This document shows, piece by piece, positions 6,679-14,255 of a stretch of DNA of 16,529 nt. A program made the position numbers and the translations under genes. This stretch comes from GCA-003244245 sp050699575 (lineage in GTDB: Bacteria > Actinomycetota > Actinomycetes > Mycobacteriales > Pseudonocardiaceae), in the NCBI GenBank assembly GCA_050699575.1, contig JBOHFG010000094.1, positions 1 through 16,529 on the forward strand, given 5' to 3'. How positions within the stretch are numbered: the stretch's first letter is position 1; every line of letters begins with the position of its first letter. The notes beneath the pieces are model-generated. The model searched no databases and was not told the origin of the DNA. It was given only the letters and a program-made list of their open reading frames with translations.

Positions 6679-6990
6679 GTGGCCGGCGGGTTCGGGACCA
6701 GCCTGGAAGCGTTGCAGGCGGCCGGGTCGACGGCCCGGTTGGTGGGTGGGAACGCGGCTGCGGTGGATCTTCCCGGCGCAGTGGAGGAGATAGCCGGGGC
6801 GCTGCCCGGTAGCACCGCCGCGGCGACCTCAGGTGAGCTGGTGCAGGCGTGGGGCGCCGCGATGTGGTCCTGGAGTGCCGAGGTCACCGCCCACGGCGAC
6901 AACTTGCACGCCAGCGCCCAGCTCTACCAGGCAACGGATGAGCAGGCTGAGACGAGTTTCACCGGGACTGGCGAAGGTCCCGTTCACTGA
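6679..6990 (+). CDS. EspC-like type VII secretion substrate
   Basis: The product is 103 residues, starting at GTG 6679 with gggagga (6668-6674) four bases upstream. It is a helical, Ala-rich protein of the size of ESX substrates. AWGAAMWSWSAEV (57-69) forms the helix-turn region, and Y83-x-x-x-D87 (YQATD) matches the C-terminal YxxxD/E secretion signal of type VII substrates. It resembles EspC/WXG100-like proteins encoded in front of DUF1023 hydrolases in Pseudonocardiaceae. Its stop TGA overlaps the next ATG by one base (TGATG), so the two are translationally coupled and may be exported together. It is the first gene of the rightward unit. The exact Pfam assignment is not certain. Confidence 0.78.
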   Translation: MAGGFGTSLEALQAAGSTARLVGGNAAAVDLPGAVEEIAGALPGSTAAATSGELVQAWGAAMWSWSAEVTAHGDNLHASAQLYQATDEQAETSFTGTGEGPVH

Positions 6991-8744
6991 TGCTCAGCCT
7001 AGCCGACGTCCGGCAGTGGAAACCTGCCGAATTGGACGGCGTGTTTGCCGTGCTCGGCGCTCACCGCGAGGCCCTCATCACGTTGGACGATGACTTGGCT
7101 GTCGTCCGCAACCCGGCAGGTTGGGCTGGCGTGGCGGCCCCGGCTGCGGCAGCGAACCTCGACCGGCTCACCGAGCGAATGCGCCGGATCGTCGCCGGGG
7201 TCGCCAGGGTGCGCCGCGCGGTCGGGGACACCGCAGATGCCGTCATCGAATTACAGCGTGCCTTGGCCGAGGCCGAGGCACTGGCCAGGTTCCACGGACT
7301 CGTGATCGGCCCAGACGGCACGGTGATCGAGGTGGCGCCGCCCGCCGATCAGACCGCGCCAATGGCTCAGGAACGAGCCGCCGTGCAGAGTGCGGTCATC
7401 GGGCTGGTGCAGCAGGTGCTGCGCGGCGCCGAGCAGGTCGACGCGGATCTTACCGCGGTGCTGCGGGCCGCAGCCCGATTCGAGATCGACGACAACACCA
7501 CCCTGGCTGCCGCAGCCGGTGGACTCTCCGCGAGGGTGCCACCGGGTGGTGCCACACCGCAGCAGGTTGCGGATTGGTGGTCGTCGCTGTCCGACGCGGA
7601 GCGGACGATCCTGGTGGCCTCGCGTCCGGAGTTGCTCGGCAACCTGGATGGCCTCCCGGCCGAGGTCCGGGACAGCGCGAACCGCTCCCGGATCCCTGAG
7701 GAGCGCGGTGCGCTGCAGGCTCAGCTCACCCAGCTGCAGGCGGCGGCCTCCGGGGGTGAACTGTCCGCAGGTGCCCAGCTGGGCCAGGTGCGGAACAAGC
7801 TCCGGGCCCTCGACGCGCTCGACGCCACCCTGGCGCGGGGCGATCGGCAACTGCTGCTGTTGGACACCTGGGGCCGGCGGGTCAAGGCCGCGGTGGCGAT
7901 CGGCGACGTCGACAAGGCCACGCACGTCGCGGTGTTCACCCCCGGTTTCACCTCCACGGTGGAGGACAGCTTGACGGGGTATGACGACCAAATAAGCTTG
8001 ATGCGCCGGCAAGCTGAGGACGAGTCCCAGCGGCACGGCGGGAAGGACTCGGTCGCCGCCGTCACCTGGATCGGCTATGAGGCACCACAGTCGGGCGAGG
8101 TTGTGGATCCGGACCGGTCAGTGGCCGGCGAGCATCAGGCCCGAGCCGGCGGGAAGGCGCTCGCCCGGTTCCTGGACGGCATCGACGCGGCTCGCCCCGT
8201 TGACCCGCACCTCACCGTGATCGGCCACTCCTACGGTTCAACCGTCACCGGGTACGCCGTAGAGCAGGCCGTCGGCGTCGATGATGTGATTTTCTGCGGT
8301 TCACCAGGAATCGGGACCTCGAATGTCGGAGCCCTTCGGGTACCCGAAGGGCATGCGTACGTCATTGAGGCGAAGGACGACCCCGTCGCTGATCTCGGCT
8401 GGTTCGGTCACGATCCTAACCAGCTCGACGACCTCACCGACCTGTACTCAGGAGCCAGCACTAATCTGGATGGCGAGAGACTACAAGAGGTGACTGGGCA
8501 CTCCAATTATCTGACACCGAACAGTACCAGTCAGTACAATATGAGCATAGTCGTCGCCGGGTTAGCGGATTGGGAGATCTATGGTGAGAACACCGGCTTC
8601 GGCGACCATGCCCGGGAGTTCCTCGATGAGGTCGGTGACGTCGTCCATGACTCGGTCAAGATTGGCCGTAGAATTGTTGGAGGTGCTGTTGAGACCAGCC
8701 GCGACGTGGTCAACAAGATGCGGGATATTGTTCCGGGAATCTAG
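6990..8744 (+). CDS. DUF1023 alpha/beta hydrolase with ESX-type N-terminal domain
   Basis: The product is 584 residues. The N-terminal 200 residues are helical with W45-A-G47 (a WxG turn) and coiled-coil-like stretches, as in type VII substrates. The C-terminal third is an alpha/beta hydrolase of the DUF1023 family. The nucleophile elbow GHSYGS has Ser414, His504 lies in VTGHSNYL, and Asp463/Asp464 in EAKDDPVADL are acid candidates. A 40-residue helical tail follows. No Sec signal is present, consistent with export through an ESX system with its coupled EspC-like partner. The substrate is unknown; lipid or peptide ester hydrolysis in the envelope is a guess. The neighbouring EspC-like and LppA-like genes make an effector or envelope role more likely than a metabolic one. 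Confidence 0.88.
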   Translation: MLSLADVRQWKPAELDGVFAVLGAHREALITLDDDLAVVRNPAGWAGVAAPAAAANLDRLTERMRRIVAGVARVRRAVGDTADAVIELQRALAEAEALARFHGLVIGPDGTVIEVAPPADQTAPMAQERAAVQSAVIGLVQQVLRGAEQVDADLTAVLRAAARFEIDDNTTLAAAAGGLSARVPPGGATPQQVADWWSSLSDAERTILVASRPELLGNLDGLPAEVRDSANRSRIPEERGALQAQLTQLQAAASGGELSAGAQLGQVRNKLRALDALDATLARGDRQLLLLDTWGRRVKAAVAIGDVDKATHVAVFTPGFTSTVEDSLTGYDDQISLMRRQAEDESQRHGGKDSVAAVTWIGYEAPQSGEVVDPDRSVAGEHQARAGGKALARFLDGIDAARPVDPHLTVIGHSYGSTVTGYAVEQAVGVDDVIFCGSPGIGTSNVGALRVPEGHAYVIEAKDDPVADLGWFGHDPNQLDDLTDLYSGASTNLDGERLQEVTGHSNYLTPNSTSQYNMSIVVAGLADWEIYGENTGFGDHAREFLDEVGDVVHDSVKIGRRIVGGAVETSRDVVNKMRDIVPGI

Positions 8745-9276
8745 CCGCAGCCGGGGATGGCACGCCGCCGTGCTGGTGCTGACGGTCTTACTCGGCGGAT
8801 GCGGCGTCATGAACGTGGAAGGCAGGAACGTGGCAGGCAGAAGCGTGGACGAGCAATGGGCAACGCTGCGTCAGCGGCCGGATATCGCGCAGATCAGCAT
8901 CCGATACGAGCGAATGCAGGCTGAGCTGCGGGACCGGCTCAGTACCGATATCGGCGGGCTGACCTGGGTGAACGACAACAACGAAGAGCATGGTGGTTGC
9001 GGGTTCGAGTTTCCGGGTGTGCCCGAGGGGCAAAGCCGCTCACTGGCCCGTTGGGTCGGGCGGGGCAACATACCGGATGCGCGGTGGAACGATGCGGTGG
9101 CAATCGTGCGGGAGATCACCAGAAAATACGGGTTCAGCACCCCCGAAGTGCTCGTCAACCGGCCTGCTGATCACGAAATCGTGGTGCCGGACCCGTATGG
9201 CGGCACGTTCAACTTCGGTACCGCGGTGAACACCATTCTCAGCATGCATACCGGCTGCCACCTGCCAGCGAAGTAG
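8728..9276 (+). CDS. LppA-like lipoprotein
   Basis: The start chosen is TTG 8728, just after gcggga, overlapping the hydrolase gene end by 17 bases. It gives a clean signal peptide (RESSRSRGW, then VLVLTVLLGGC) with lipobox Cys25. The frame is open further left, where the encoded sequence looks non-native. The 182-residue product shows the pattern I recall for actinobacterial LppA-family lipoproteins: RQRPDIAQISIRYERMQAEL, a Gly/Cys segment (GGCGFEFPG), ARWVGRGNIPDARWNDAVAI, and a C-terminal DPYGGTFNFGTAVNTILS followed by TGCHL. Two mature cysteines may form a disulfide. It should sit on the outer face of the membrane, presumably serving the ESX-linked products around it. The start codon is the least certain part. 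Confidence 0.8.
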   Translation: MFRESSRSRGWHAAVLVLTVLLGGCGVMNVEGRNVAGRSVDEQWATLRQRPDIAQISIRYERMQAELRDRLSTDIGGLTWVNDNNEEHGGCGFEFPGVPEGQSRSLARWVGRGNIPDARWNDAVAIVREITRKYGFSTPEVLVNRPADHEIVVPDPYGGTFNFGTAVNTILSMHTGCHLPAK

Positions 9277-9305
9277 TACTGCCCACGTGACCGAAAGGAG
9301 TGCAC

Positions 9306-9839
9306 GTGTTGGACAAAAACGATGACTGGCGGCGCCATTTCACCGAGCAGGACGTCGACGAGGAAGAGGACTACCACCCGCGCCGGACCACTCGGGCTGA
9401 CCAGGTCGCGCCCCAGGGCAGTGCCGCAGCTATCACGGTGCTGGTCGACGAGCAGGGCGCGGTGTCCGATGTGGTCATCTCGGCACAGTGGCGTGGCGTG
9501 GTGCGGCCGAGCGATCTTGGCCGGGTGCTGCTTGCGGCGGTGAACAAGGCGATCGCCAACCGGGTCGCCAGCCAGGTGGAGCAGCTCGATCTGGATGCGC
9601 TTGAGGTTCTCCACCGGAACGCGCCTTCTGCGGGCGGCGACCCGACCAGCCCGGTGGCACAGAGCCTGGTGAACGAGGTGCGCGACCTGTTCTCCCGGTT
9701 CGATGCCGAGCTGGCGGAATACACCGCCCAGGTGCGGCAGGCACCGCCTACATCCTCATACTCACTGTCTCCGGCGTGGACGTGGACGTCAGGTGGGCTT
9801 CGGCCGCCCGGCACACCGAGATCCGCGCAGAGGCGATGA
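9306..9839 (+). CDS. YbaB-like protein, N-terminal part of a frameshifted gene
   Basis: The product starts at GTG 9306 behind gaaaggag (9293-9300); TTG 9309 is an alternative. The 177-residue frame has an acidic N-terminus (EQDVDEEEDY) and then a YbaB/EbfC-like domain (about 38-95) with the beta-strands AITVLVDEQGAVSDVVISAQW and the helix LAAVNKAIANRVASQV. A long helix (LVNEVRDLFSRFDAELAEYTAQVRQ) follows. After VRQ the frame turns into PPTSSYSLSPAWTW, low-complexity sequence unlike the domain, because the true continuation lies in another frame. YbaB-like proteins bind DNA, but copies in ESX accessory clusters have no established role. The fold is a pattern match, not a search result. Confidence 0.72.
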   Translation: MLDKNDDWRRHFTEQDVDEEEDYHPRRTTRADQVAPQGSAAAITVLVDEQGAVSDVVISAQWRGVVRPSDLGRVLLAAVNKAIANRVASQVEQLDLDALEVLHRNAPSAGGDPTSPVAQSLVNEVRDLFSRFDAELAEYTAQVRQAPPTSSYSLSPAWTWTSGGLRPPGTPRSAQRR

Positions 9840-9976
9840 GTGCGTTCCAGGCCGCCTGGCGGCAGGCGGCGTCCCGCGGTTCAGGCGGGATCCCACTCCC
9901 CCCGTCGATCGCCCGCTTGCAGGAACTGGCCAGTGATCCCGAAGCGCTGAGCAGGCAGCTGGGCTTGTCGCGCTAG
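9743..9976 (+). pseudogene. Frameshifted C-terminal YbaB-like half
   Basis: If one base is added near 9741-9743, the preceding protein continues as TAYILILTVSGVDVDVRWAS, then ARHTEIRAEAMSAFQAAWRQ, and ends SIARLQELASDPEALSRQLGLSR. This is a second strand-strand-helix unit like the first YbaB-like half, so the intact protein would be about 223 residues with two tandem domains. A GTG at 9776 could in principle start a 66-residue protein, but it has no ribosome-binding site and would cut into a beta strand. A single-base deletion or a sequencing error explains it best. Confidence 0.65.
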
Positions 9977-10014
9977 CCTCTTCCGTCCGAGCACAGGAAT
10001 TGAAGGTGTCTCCC

Positions 10015-10329
10015 ATGGCTACAAAGAAGGTGAAGGTTGCGTGCGATGCGATGCGCTTGGACGCGACGAAGTGGGCCACGGCATCCGATGAGATGAGGGC
10101 CGCAGCCACATCGGCGCAAAACCTGGTGCTGGGCCGTGACCAGTTTGGCTACGATGCGGAAATCCTCGGACTGGTCGCCACGTACACGGCATTGCAGCAA
10201 CGCGTCGCTCATCTGCTGACCGGGGCGGACAGCGAGTTTAACAAGATCTCCGGTGCGCTCAAGACGAGCGCGGATACCTACAAGTATGAGGATACCAAGG
10301 GCGCCCACAGGATAGGCAAGATAAGGTAG
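10015..10329 (+). CDS. EspC-family type VII secretion substrate
   Basis: The product is 104 residues, starting at ATG 10015 with gaagg eight bases upstream. It consists of two long helices: residues 10-39 around W20, and 45-88 (YTALQQRVAHLLTGADSEF). It closes with Y89-x-x-x-D93 (YKYED), the YxxxD/E signal recognised by ESX systems. The pattern of an N-terminal V-x-V-x-x-D-A-M, an A/W helix and a conserved Y near residue 57 resembles the EspC family (PF10824). It is Lys-rich at the start, unlike the acidic or neutral EspC-like protein at 6679. It lies 12 bases before the transmembrane WxG protein, so it may be that protein's secretion partner. Confidence 0.75.
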   Translation: MATKKVKVACDAMRLDATKWATASDEMRAAATSAQNLVLGRDQFGYDAEILGLVATYTALQQRVAHLLTGADSEFNKISGALKTSADTYKYEDTKGAHRIGKIR

Positions 10330-10340
10330 GGGGCTGGCTC

Positions 10341-11114
10341 ATGGCTGTAGATATCGTTTTCGAAGACCCCCTGACCACGGTCAGTAAGCTGCTGGAGAAG
10401 CTCAAGAGTGCGTGGGACGACATTGTCAACGACGTCAACCACGTGCTGAGCTTCTTGCCAGGCTTCCTGACGGAGCCGATCACGTCCGTGTTCGAGATGT
10501 GCTCGTCGAAAGTCACCGAGGTCTTCAACGAGATCGCCAAGCTGTTCAGTGAGCGGGGTTCGGAGCCCGCGTTGCGCACTGTGGGCGAGAGTTGGAACGA
10601 GCAGGTCGGGCACCGTGCGAGCACGCAGGCCGGCCTACTGACGAAAGAGGCGCTGGAGGTCGACAACAGGTGGACCGGTGACGCGGCGGAGCGCTATGCG
10701 GAGGCGGTCACCGCGCAGGGCAGGGCACTCACCCAGATCAAGACGATTACCGATACCCTGCAGACCACGCTGAACGAGATCGCCAGCGCACTGTCCTCGT
10801 TCTGGACTGGCGTCGCAGTTATCTTCGGCCCTTACGTTGTCTTGATGGCCCTCTGCATCATCGGCATCTGCACCGGAGTTGGCACCGTCGCGTCACTGAC
10901 CACGGCGATGACGCTCACCATCACCTTCCTCGCAGCGCTTCCCATTCTGAAGATCAATTTCATCAACACACTTAAGGAGAAGAAAGCGAAGATCGAGCAA
11001 CAGTCCACCATGGACGGGCAGTTCGCCAACGGCGACTGGCCATCCGCGGTGGCCAACGAGATGTCCGACGCCAGGCGTGAGAGATGGGACAAGAGTGACT
11101 GGACGCCCCAGTAA
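10341..11114 (+). CDS. WxG-domain protein with two membrane segments
   Basis: The product is 257 residues, starting at ATG 10341 behind a G-rich gtaggggg. Residues 10-70 are helical. Residues 77-150 form a WXG100-like helical hairpin with W111-T-G113 in the turn (DNRWTGDAAERYAEAV). Residues 155-203 hold two closely spaced hydrophobic segments separated by a small Gly/Thr turn. A basic stretch (LKEKKAKIEQQ) and a polar tail ending in SDWTPQ follow. It has no signal peptide. A type VII-like N-terminal module followed by a membrane-inserting hairpin suggests either a membrane-anchored ESX factor or an exported pore-type effector. The stop lies inside the next gene's start region. I do not recognise a named family for the C-terminal half. 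Confidence 0.72.
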   Translation: MAVDIVFEDPLTTVSKLLEKLKSAWDDIVNDVNHVLSFLPGFLTEPITSVFEMCSSKVTEVFNEIAKLFSERGSEPALRTVGESWNEQVGHRASTQAGLLTKEALEVDNRWTGDAAERYAEAVTAQGRALTQIKTITDTLQTTLNEIASALSSFWTGVAVIFGPYVVLMALCIIGICTGVGTVASLTTAMTLTITFLAALPILKINFINTLKEKKAKIEQQSTMDGQFANGDWPSAVANEMSDARRERWDKSDWTPQ

Positions 11115-11574
11115 CGGCTCGGACGAGAAAACAACATACGTTGCGCCGAGCCACCCGGTTCGGCTGCGCCTGTTCTGCCTGCTCAACGCGGTTCTGTACC
11201 TCTGCGTTGCAGCGCTGATCGCGTTCCTGCGGCTGCTTCTCGCGAATCTGGTCGATGAAGGGCACGTGCGGGTCGCCGCGCCATTACTCGCGCAGGAGCA
11301 ACTCTGCGCGGCGTCGTTGGTCGTACTTGCCGCACTGCTGCTTTGGGCGCGTAGGGCGATTGGCCAGGATCCGGCGGCGAATGGGCCGGCAGCTCGGGTT
11401 GGGCGTATCGCCCGTGTGCTCGCCTTGGTTATCGCAGCAATCTGCGCTGTGGGTTTGGCCGTCGTTACGCTGCTGCCCATTGCGGACAGTACGCTGCCCA
11501 CAGTGCTCGTGACGGGTCTCGTGATCCTGTTCACATTCTACACCTGCGCTAGAATGGCCATGCTACCGCACTAA
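11095..11574 (+). CDS. Four-segment integral membrane protein
   Basis: The product is 159 residues from GTG 11095, with ggga six bases upstream; GTG 11077 is an alternative start. Either start overlaps the preceding gene, so the two are translationally coupled. Four hydrophobic segments are visible: LFCLLNAVLYLCVAALIAFL, SLVVLAALLLWA, VLALVIAAICAVGLAVVTLL and VLVTGLVILFTFYTCA. Loops are short and basic on one side. I recognise no family. Position and size fit an immunity or assembly partner for the preceding two-segment WxG protein. It ends the rightward unit, 22 bases from the convergent EspG-like gene. Confidence 0.7.
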   Translation: MTGRPSNGSDEKTTYVAPSHPVRLRLFCLLNAVLYLCVAALIAFLRLLLANLVDEGHVRVAAPLLAQEQLCAASLVVLAALLLWARRAIGQDPAANGPAARVGRIARVLALVIAAICAVGLAVVTLLPIADSTLPTVLVTGLVILFTFYTCARMAMLPH

Positions 11575-11596
11575 TCTCATTATCCATGGCCGGGAG

Positions 11597-12373
11597 TCAG
11601 CGCATCAGGTGGTTGAGTGTCTCGGCTAGTTGGGTGGCGATGCGGGCGCTGTCGGCGGGCGCGACGGTGAGGTACTCACCGCCGTCGGCGGTGGGCTGCA
11701 GGCGGGCGGTCCAGCGGCCTGCCTCGGTGTCGAACCACTCCATCGGGCGGCAGCGGTGCCGCTTACCGGTCCGGTCCCGGGCATTGGGGACGATCTGCCC
11801 GCCGCGCAGCCGGGGTTTCGCCAGCACCGTCTGAAGTGTGCGGACCTGGTGCCCGAAGCGACCCGATGTTGCGGGCGAGGTGTCGTAGACGCTGTCTTGC
11901 TCGGCGGGTGGGGACGGGGTGAGGGCAGCCTTCGGGAGGGTGATCGACTGGCCGGCCGCTGCGGCCGTCGCGGGCAGTTGGTCGAGAAGTGCGAGCAGCA
12001 GCGAGGCACCCCGCCGCGGCATCAGCCGCAGCCCTGCTGCGTCGAGGCGCGCGACCAATCCGTGCTCACCTGAGCGGGCCGCGACGGCCCGGTCAGTCTC
12101 GCTCTGTCCCGGCTCGGCGAGCCAGTGCATGTCCACCCAAATGGGGGCGCGGGCCAGCAGGGTCAGGGCATCGTGCAGCGCTGGCTCCAGTTGTTCGCCC
12201 CGGGCCAGGTCGCGGGCTCCGAGCTGCTGGTAGACCCGCTGCCGAAGGCGGGCCCGCACCTCGTAGGTCTGACCGTGGCTGCGGATCCGCAGCGGGTAGA
12301 CGTGCTCACCGAGGTTGAGATCAGCCCAGCAGATGTCGTACTGCTCGGCGGTGAGCGTAATGTCCCGGATCAT
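11597..12373 (-). CDS. EspG-family ESX secretion-associated chaperone
   Basis: The product is 258 residues, starting at ATG 12373 with gagg six bases upstream, eight bases after the PPE-like stop. The N-terminus ITLTAEQYDICWADLNLGEH followed by YPLRIRSHGQT matches the EspG signature (x-L-x-x-E-x-x-x-x-W-x-x-L-x-L-G-x-x-P-x-x-L-x-x-x-S-x-G). The C-terminus (MEWFDTEAGRWTARLQ, then YLTVAPADSARIATQLAETL) is the usual EspG end. In mycobacteria EspG binds PPE proteins in the cytosol and keeps them soluble for ESX export. Its direct coupling to the PPE-like gene implies the same dedicated pairing here. The middle is Ala/Leu-rich and less conserved. Confidence 0.88.
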   Translation of the reverse strand: MIRDITLTAEQYDICWADLNLGEHVYPLRIRSHGQTYEVRARLRQRVYQQLGARDLARGEQLEPALHDALTLLARAPIWVDMHWLAEPGQSETDRAVAARSGEHGLVARLDAAGLRLMPRRGASLLLALLDQLPATAAAAGQSITLPKAALTPSPPAEQDSVYDTSPATSGRFGHQVRTLQTVLAKPRLRGGQIVPNARDRTGKRHRCRPMEWFDTEAGRWTARLQPTADGGEYLTVAPADSARIATQLAETLNHLMR

Positions 12374-12381
12374 CGCACGCC

Positions 12382-13701
12382 TCAGTGGTAGTATTCGGGT
12401 GGATCTTCACCGATGACGGGTGGCGCGACACGTCGACCGTCACCCCAGACGTCCTCGGTCTCGACCAGGTAGCTGGGGCGTTGATGCTCGGTGTCCTCCG
12501 CGCCTTGGCCGCGAGCCCCACCGACCATCGGGGAGAACGCGCCGCCCATCCCGGGGCCGGCCCCGGGAACACGACCGTTCATCTCCTGGATGCTCCGGTC
12601 GGCCCAGGTGGCGCTCTCCGCCCCACCTGTCGAGCCAAACCAGTCGCGTCCCAGGACGTTCACAGCGCTCGAGCCGCGCGGGCCGAATCTGCTGCCTACG
12701 CCGCCGCTGGATCCGCGCCCTCCCACGCCAACCCCTGCGGTGGCGGGCGGGAAGCCCGGTACACCGGTTCCCCCGCCCTCTTCCGCCGGGGGGCCGGCGT
12801 CAGGCAGGTCCGATACCACCTGCCCCAGCGTGGCCGCCGGTGCCACGCTGTCGGACAGTTGGTCACTACTACCGGGACCACCGCCACCGGGAACTGGGCT
12901 ACCGCCGCCGAGGCCCGGCGGGCTACTGACACCAGAGCCCGAGCTACTGACACCAGGGCCCGGGCTAGCGCCACCAGGGCCACTACCGCCGGAGCCCGGG
13001 GCGATCTGCGGGCTACCCCCGCCGCTGAGACCCCCTCCGGCGCCACCGTCTACTCCGGTGCCGCTGCCGTGCGGCGCCGGTATGTTAGAAGCTGACGGGG
13101 TGTCTGTGTTGCCGAACTCCGGTGGCAGCGTGAAGGCCGGCATGATTCCGTTGGTGCTGAGCAGGGACGCGCTGTAGGTCTCGATGACCCGAACCGCCTG
13201 ATCGTGCGCCGCATTGTGCCGGGCGGACTGCGCTTGGGCGTCCTGCTGGATCCGCACCCATTCGCTCAGGTCGCTCGTCGAGTTGAGCTGGTTCTGGTAT
13301 CCCACCGGGTCAAAGGGCACCGGAGTCGGCATCGACCTCTGCGCGGTCTCGGCGGCCTCAGCTTGGACACGCATGACCTTGGTGCCCATGTGCTGCATTT
13401 GAGCGCCGGTCAGCGCGCACCACCTCACCAGCTCGTTCAGCCGTGCGCGGGCCGCTGTTGCGGCTTGCCCGACCCAGATCGATTCGCTGCTGGTCGCGGT
13501 ACTGTACAGGCTGTCACCAAAGCCGATGATCTCCGTACCCAGATTGTTCCACATGGTGCCCAGCTCGTGCACCTGGGCACCATTGACTTTGGCGATCATC
13601 TGCACAAGCTCGGAGTGCTCCAGACTGGCCGCGTTCGTGCGGGGGATATCAATCGCCGGCCGCATCGGCAGGCCTGACCCGGAAGGTTCACTCGGTGCCA
13701 T
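12382..13701 (-). CDS. PPE-like ESX substrate with Gly/Pro/Ser-rich linker
   Basis: The product is 439 residues, starting at ATG 13701 behind ggggag. Residues 25-185 form a helical PPE/WXG-like domain with W76-V-G78 in the hairpin turn (SIWVGQAATAARARL) and long amphipathic helices. Residues about 205-330 are low-complexity Gly, Ser and Pro with short repeats. The last part (RDWFGSTGGAES, and the tail RPSYLVETEDVWGDGRRVAPPVIGE) is ordered and resembles the conserved C-terminal tail I recall from Pseudonocardiaceae PPE-domain proteins. No PE partner gene is adjacent. Export through an ESX system, with the EspG-like protein as chaperone, is the expected route. The disordered linker suggests a surface or wall-spanning role. 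Confidence 0.85.
   Translation of the reverse strand: MAPSEPSGSGLPMRPAIDIPRTNAASLEHSELVQMIAKVNGAQVHELGTMWNNLGTEIIGFGDSLYSTATSSESIWVGQAATAARARLNELVRWCALTGAQMQHMGTKVMRVQAEAAETAQRSMPTPVPFDPVGYQNQLNSTSDLSEWVRIQQDAQAQSARHNAAHDQAVRVIETYSASLLSTNGIMPAFTLPPEFGNTDTPSASNIPAPHGSGTGVDGGAGGGLSGGGSPQIAPGSGGSGPGGASPGPGVSSSGSGVSSPPGLGGGSPVPGGGGPGSSDQLSDSVAPAATLGQVVSDLPDAGPPAEEGGGTGVPGFPPATAGVGVGGRGSSGGVGSRFGPRGSSAVNVLGRDWFGSTGGAESATWADRSIQEMNGRVPGAGPGMGGAFSPMVGGARGQGAEDTEHQRPSYLVETEDVWGDGRRVAPPVIGEDPPEYYH
12922..12984. repeat. Three tandem 21-base repeats inside the PPE-like gene
   Basis: gctactgacaccagagcccg plus one base repeats at 12922, 12943 and, more degenerately, 12964. On the minus strand it encodes the Ser/Gly/Pro segment GVSSSGSGVSSPPG. 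A multiple of three keeps the frame, so copy-number change would lengthen or shorten the linker without breaking the protein. Confidence 0.7.
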
Positions 13702-13709
13702 CTCTCCCC

Positions 13710-14255
13710 CTACGGCAGTTTCGACTCAACGAGCACAGCAGCGCGGTCAGCAACCGCGCAGGCTCGAGCTGTGTCGTCCAGGTACAGAGTCAACACGCTC
13801 ACATTCGCGTTGTCGCCGACTGCGAAGATGGTCTCGCAATACCCGGGTCCGCTGCCTTCCAAAGCACGCTTCGCCTGGTGCCGGCCGATCCTGACATCGG
13901 TGACGCTGGACGCGTCGGCGAGGTTAAGCCCGTCGATCCCGCGGTGCTCGTTAATGCCGGTGGAGACACCGCCACCCCCCGGAGTGGTCCAGTCGCAACG
14001 GCGCAGACCGATGATCTCCTCGGCCCGTCCCTGGGGGCGCATACCGAGCGAGCTAGCTTCCTGGGCGGTGAGCAGATCACACGCCTTGATAGCAGCCAAG
14101 CCTACCGGCGATGCGGCGGCCGGCAGCAGAGAAGCCGGGGGTAACGGCGGCCCCGAGGGTGTCGGCTCGCGAGCCGGGATGCCTGCCTGAGGTGCCGAGC
14201 AGCCCGCAACCACCACAGCCAGGACCAGCGCAGCGATGCCGGTACGGATGCTCAT
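13710..14255 (-). CDS. DUF3558 lipoprotein
   Basis: The product is 181 residues, starting at ATG 14255. The start overlaps the upstream gene's stop (ATGA). The signal peptide (SIRTGIAALVLAVVVAGC) has a lipobox with Cys19, followed by a Pro-rich linker. The mature domain has the DUF3558 pattern: ACDLLTAQEASSLGM, RRCDWTTPGG, then YCETIFAVGDNANVSVLTL and a C-terminal ACAVADRAA helix. The four mature cysteines probably form disulfides. DUF3558 proteins are outer-face lipoproteins common beside PPE/EspG genes in actinomycetes; their function is unknown. The stop is eight bases before the PPE-like start, so the gene is in the same operon. Confidence 0.87.
   Translation of the reverse strand: MSIRTGIAALVLAVVVAGCSAPQAGIPAREPTPSGPPLPPASLLPAAASPVGLAAIKACDLLTAQEASSLGMRPQGRAEEIIGLRRCDWTTPGGGGVSTGINEHRGIDGLNLADASSVTDVRIGRHQAKRALEGSGPGYCETIFAVGDNANVSVLTLYLDDTARACAVADRAAVLVESKLP

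Noticed and set aside
12922..12984. Tandem repeats as a CRISPR-like array
   Set aside because: The units are directly adjacent with no spacers and encode an in-frame low-complexity linker.
12385..13177. Rightward Pro-rich and Ala/Thr-rich ORFs
   Set aside because: They mirror the Gly/Ser/Pro linker of the PPE-like gene on the other strand and have no start signals.
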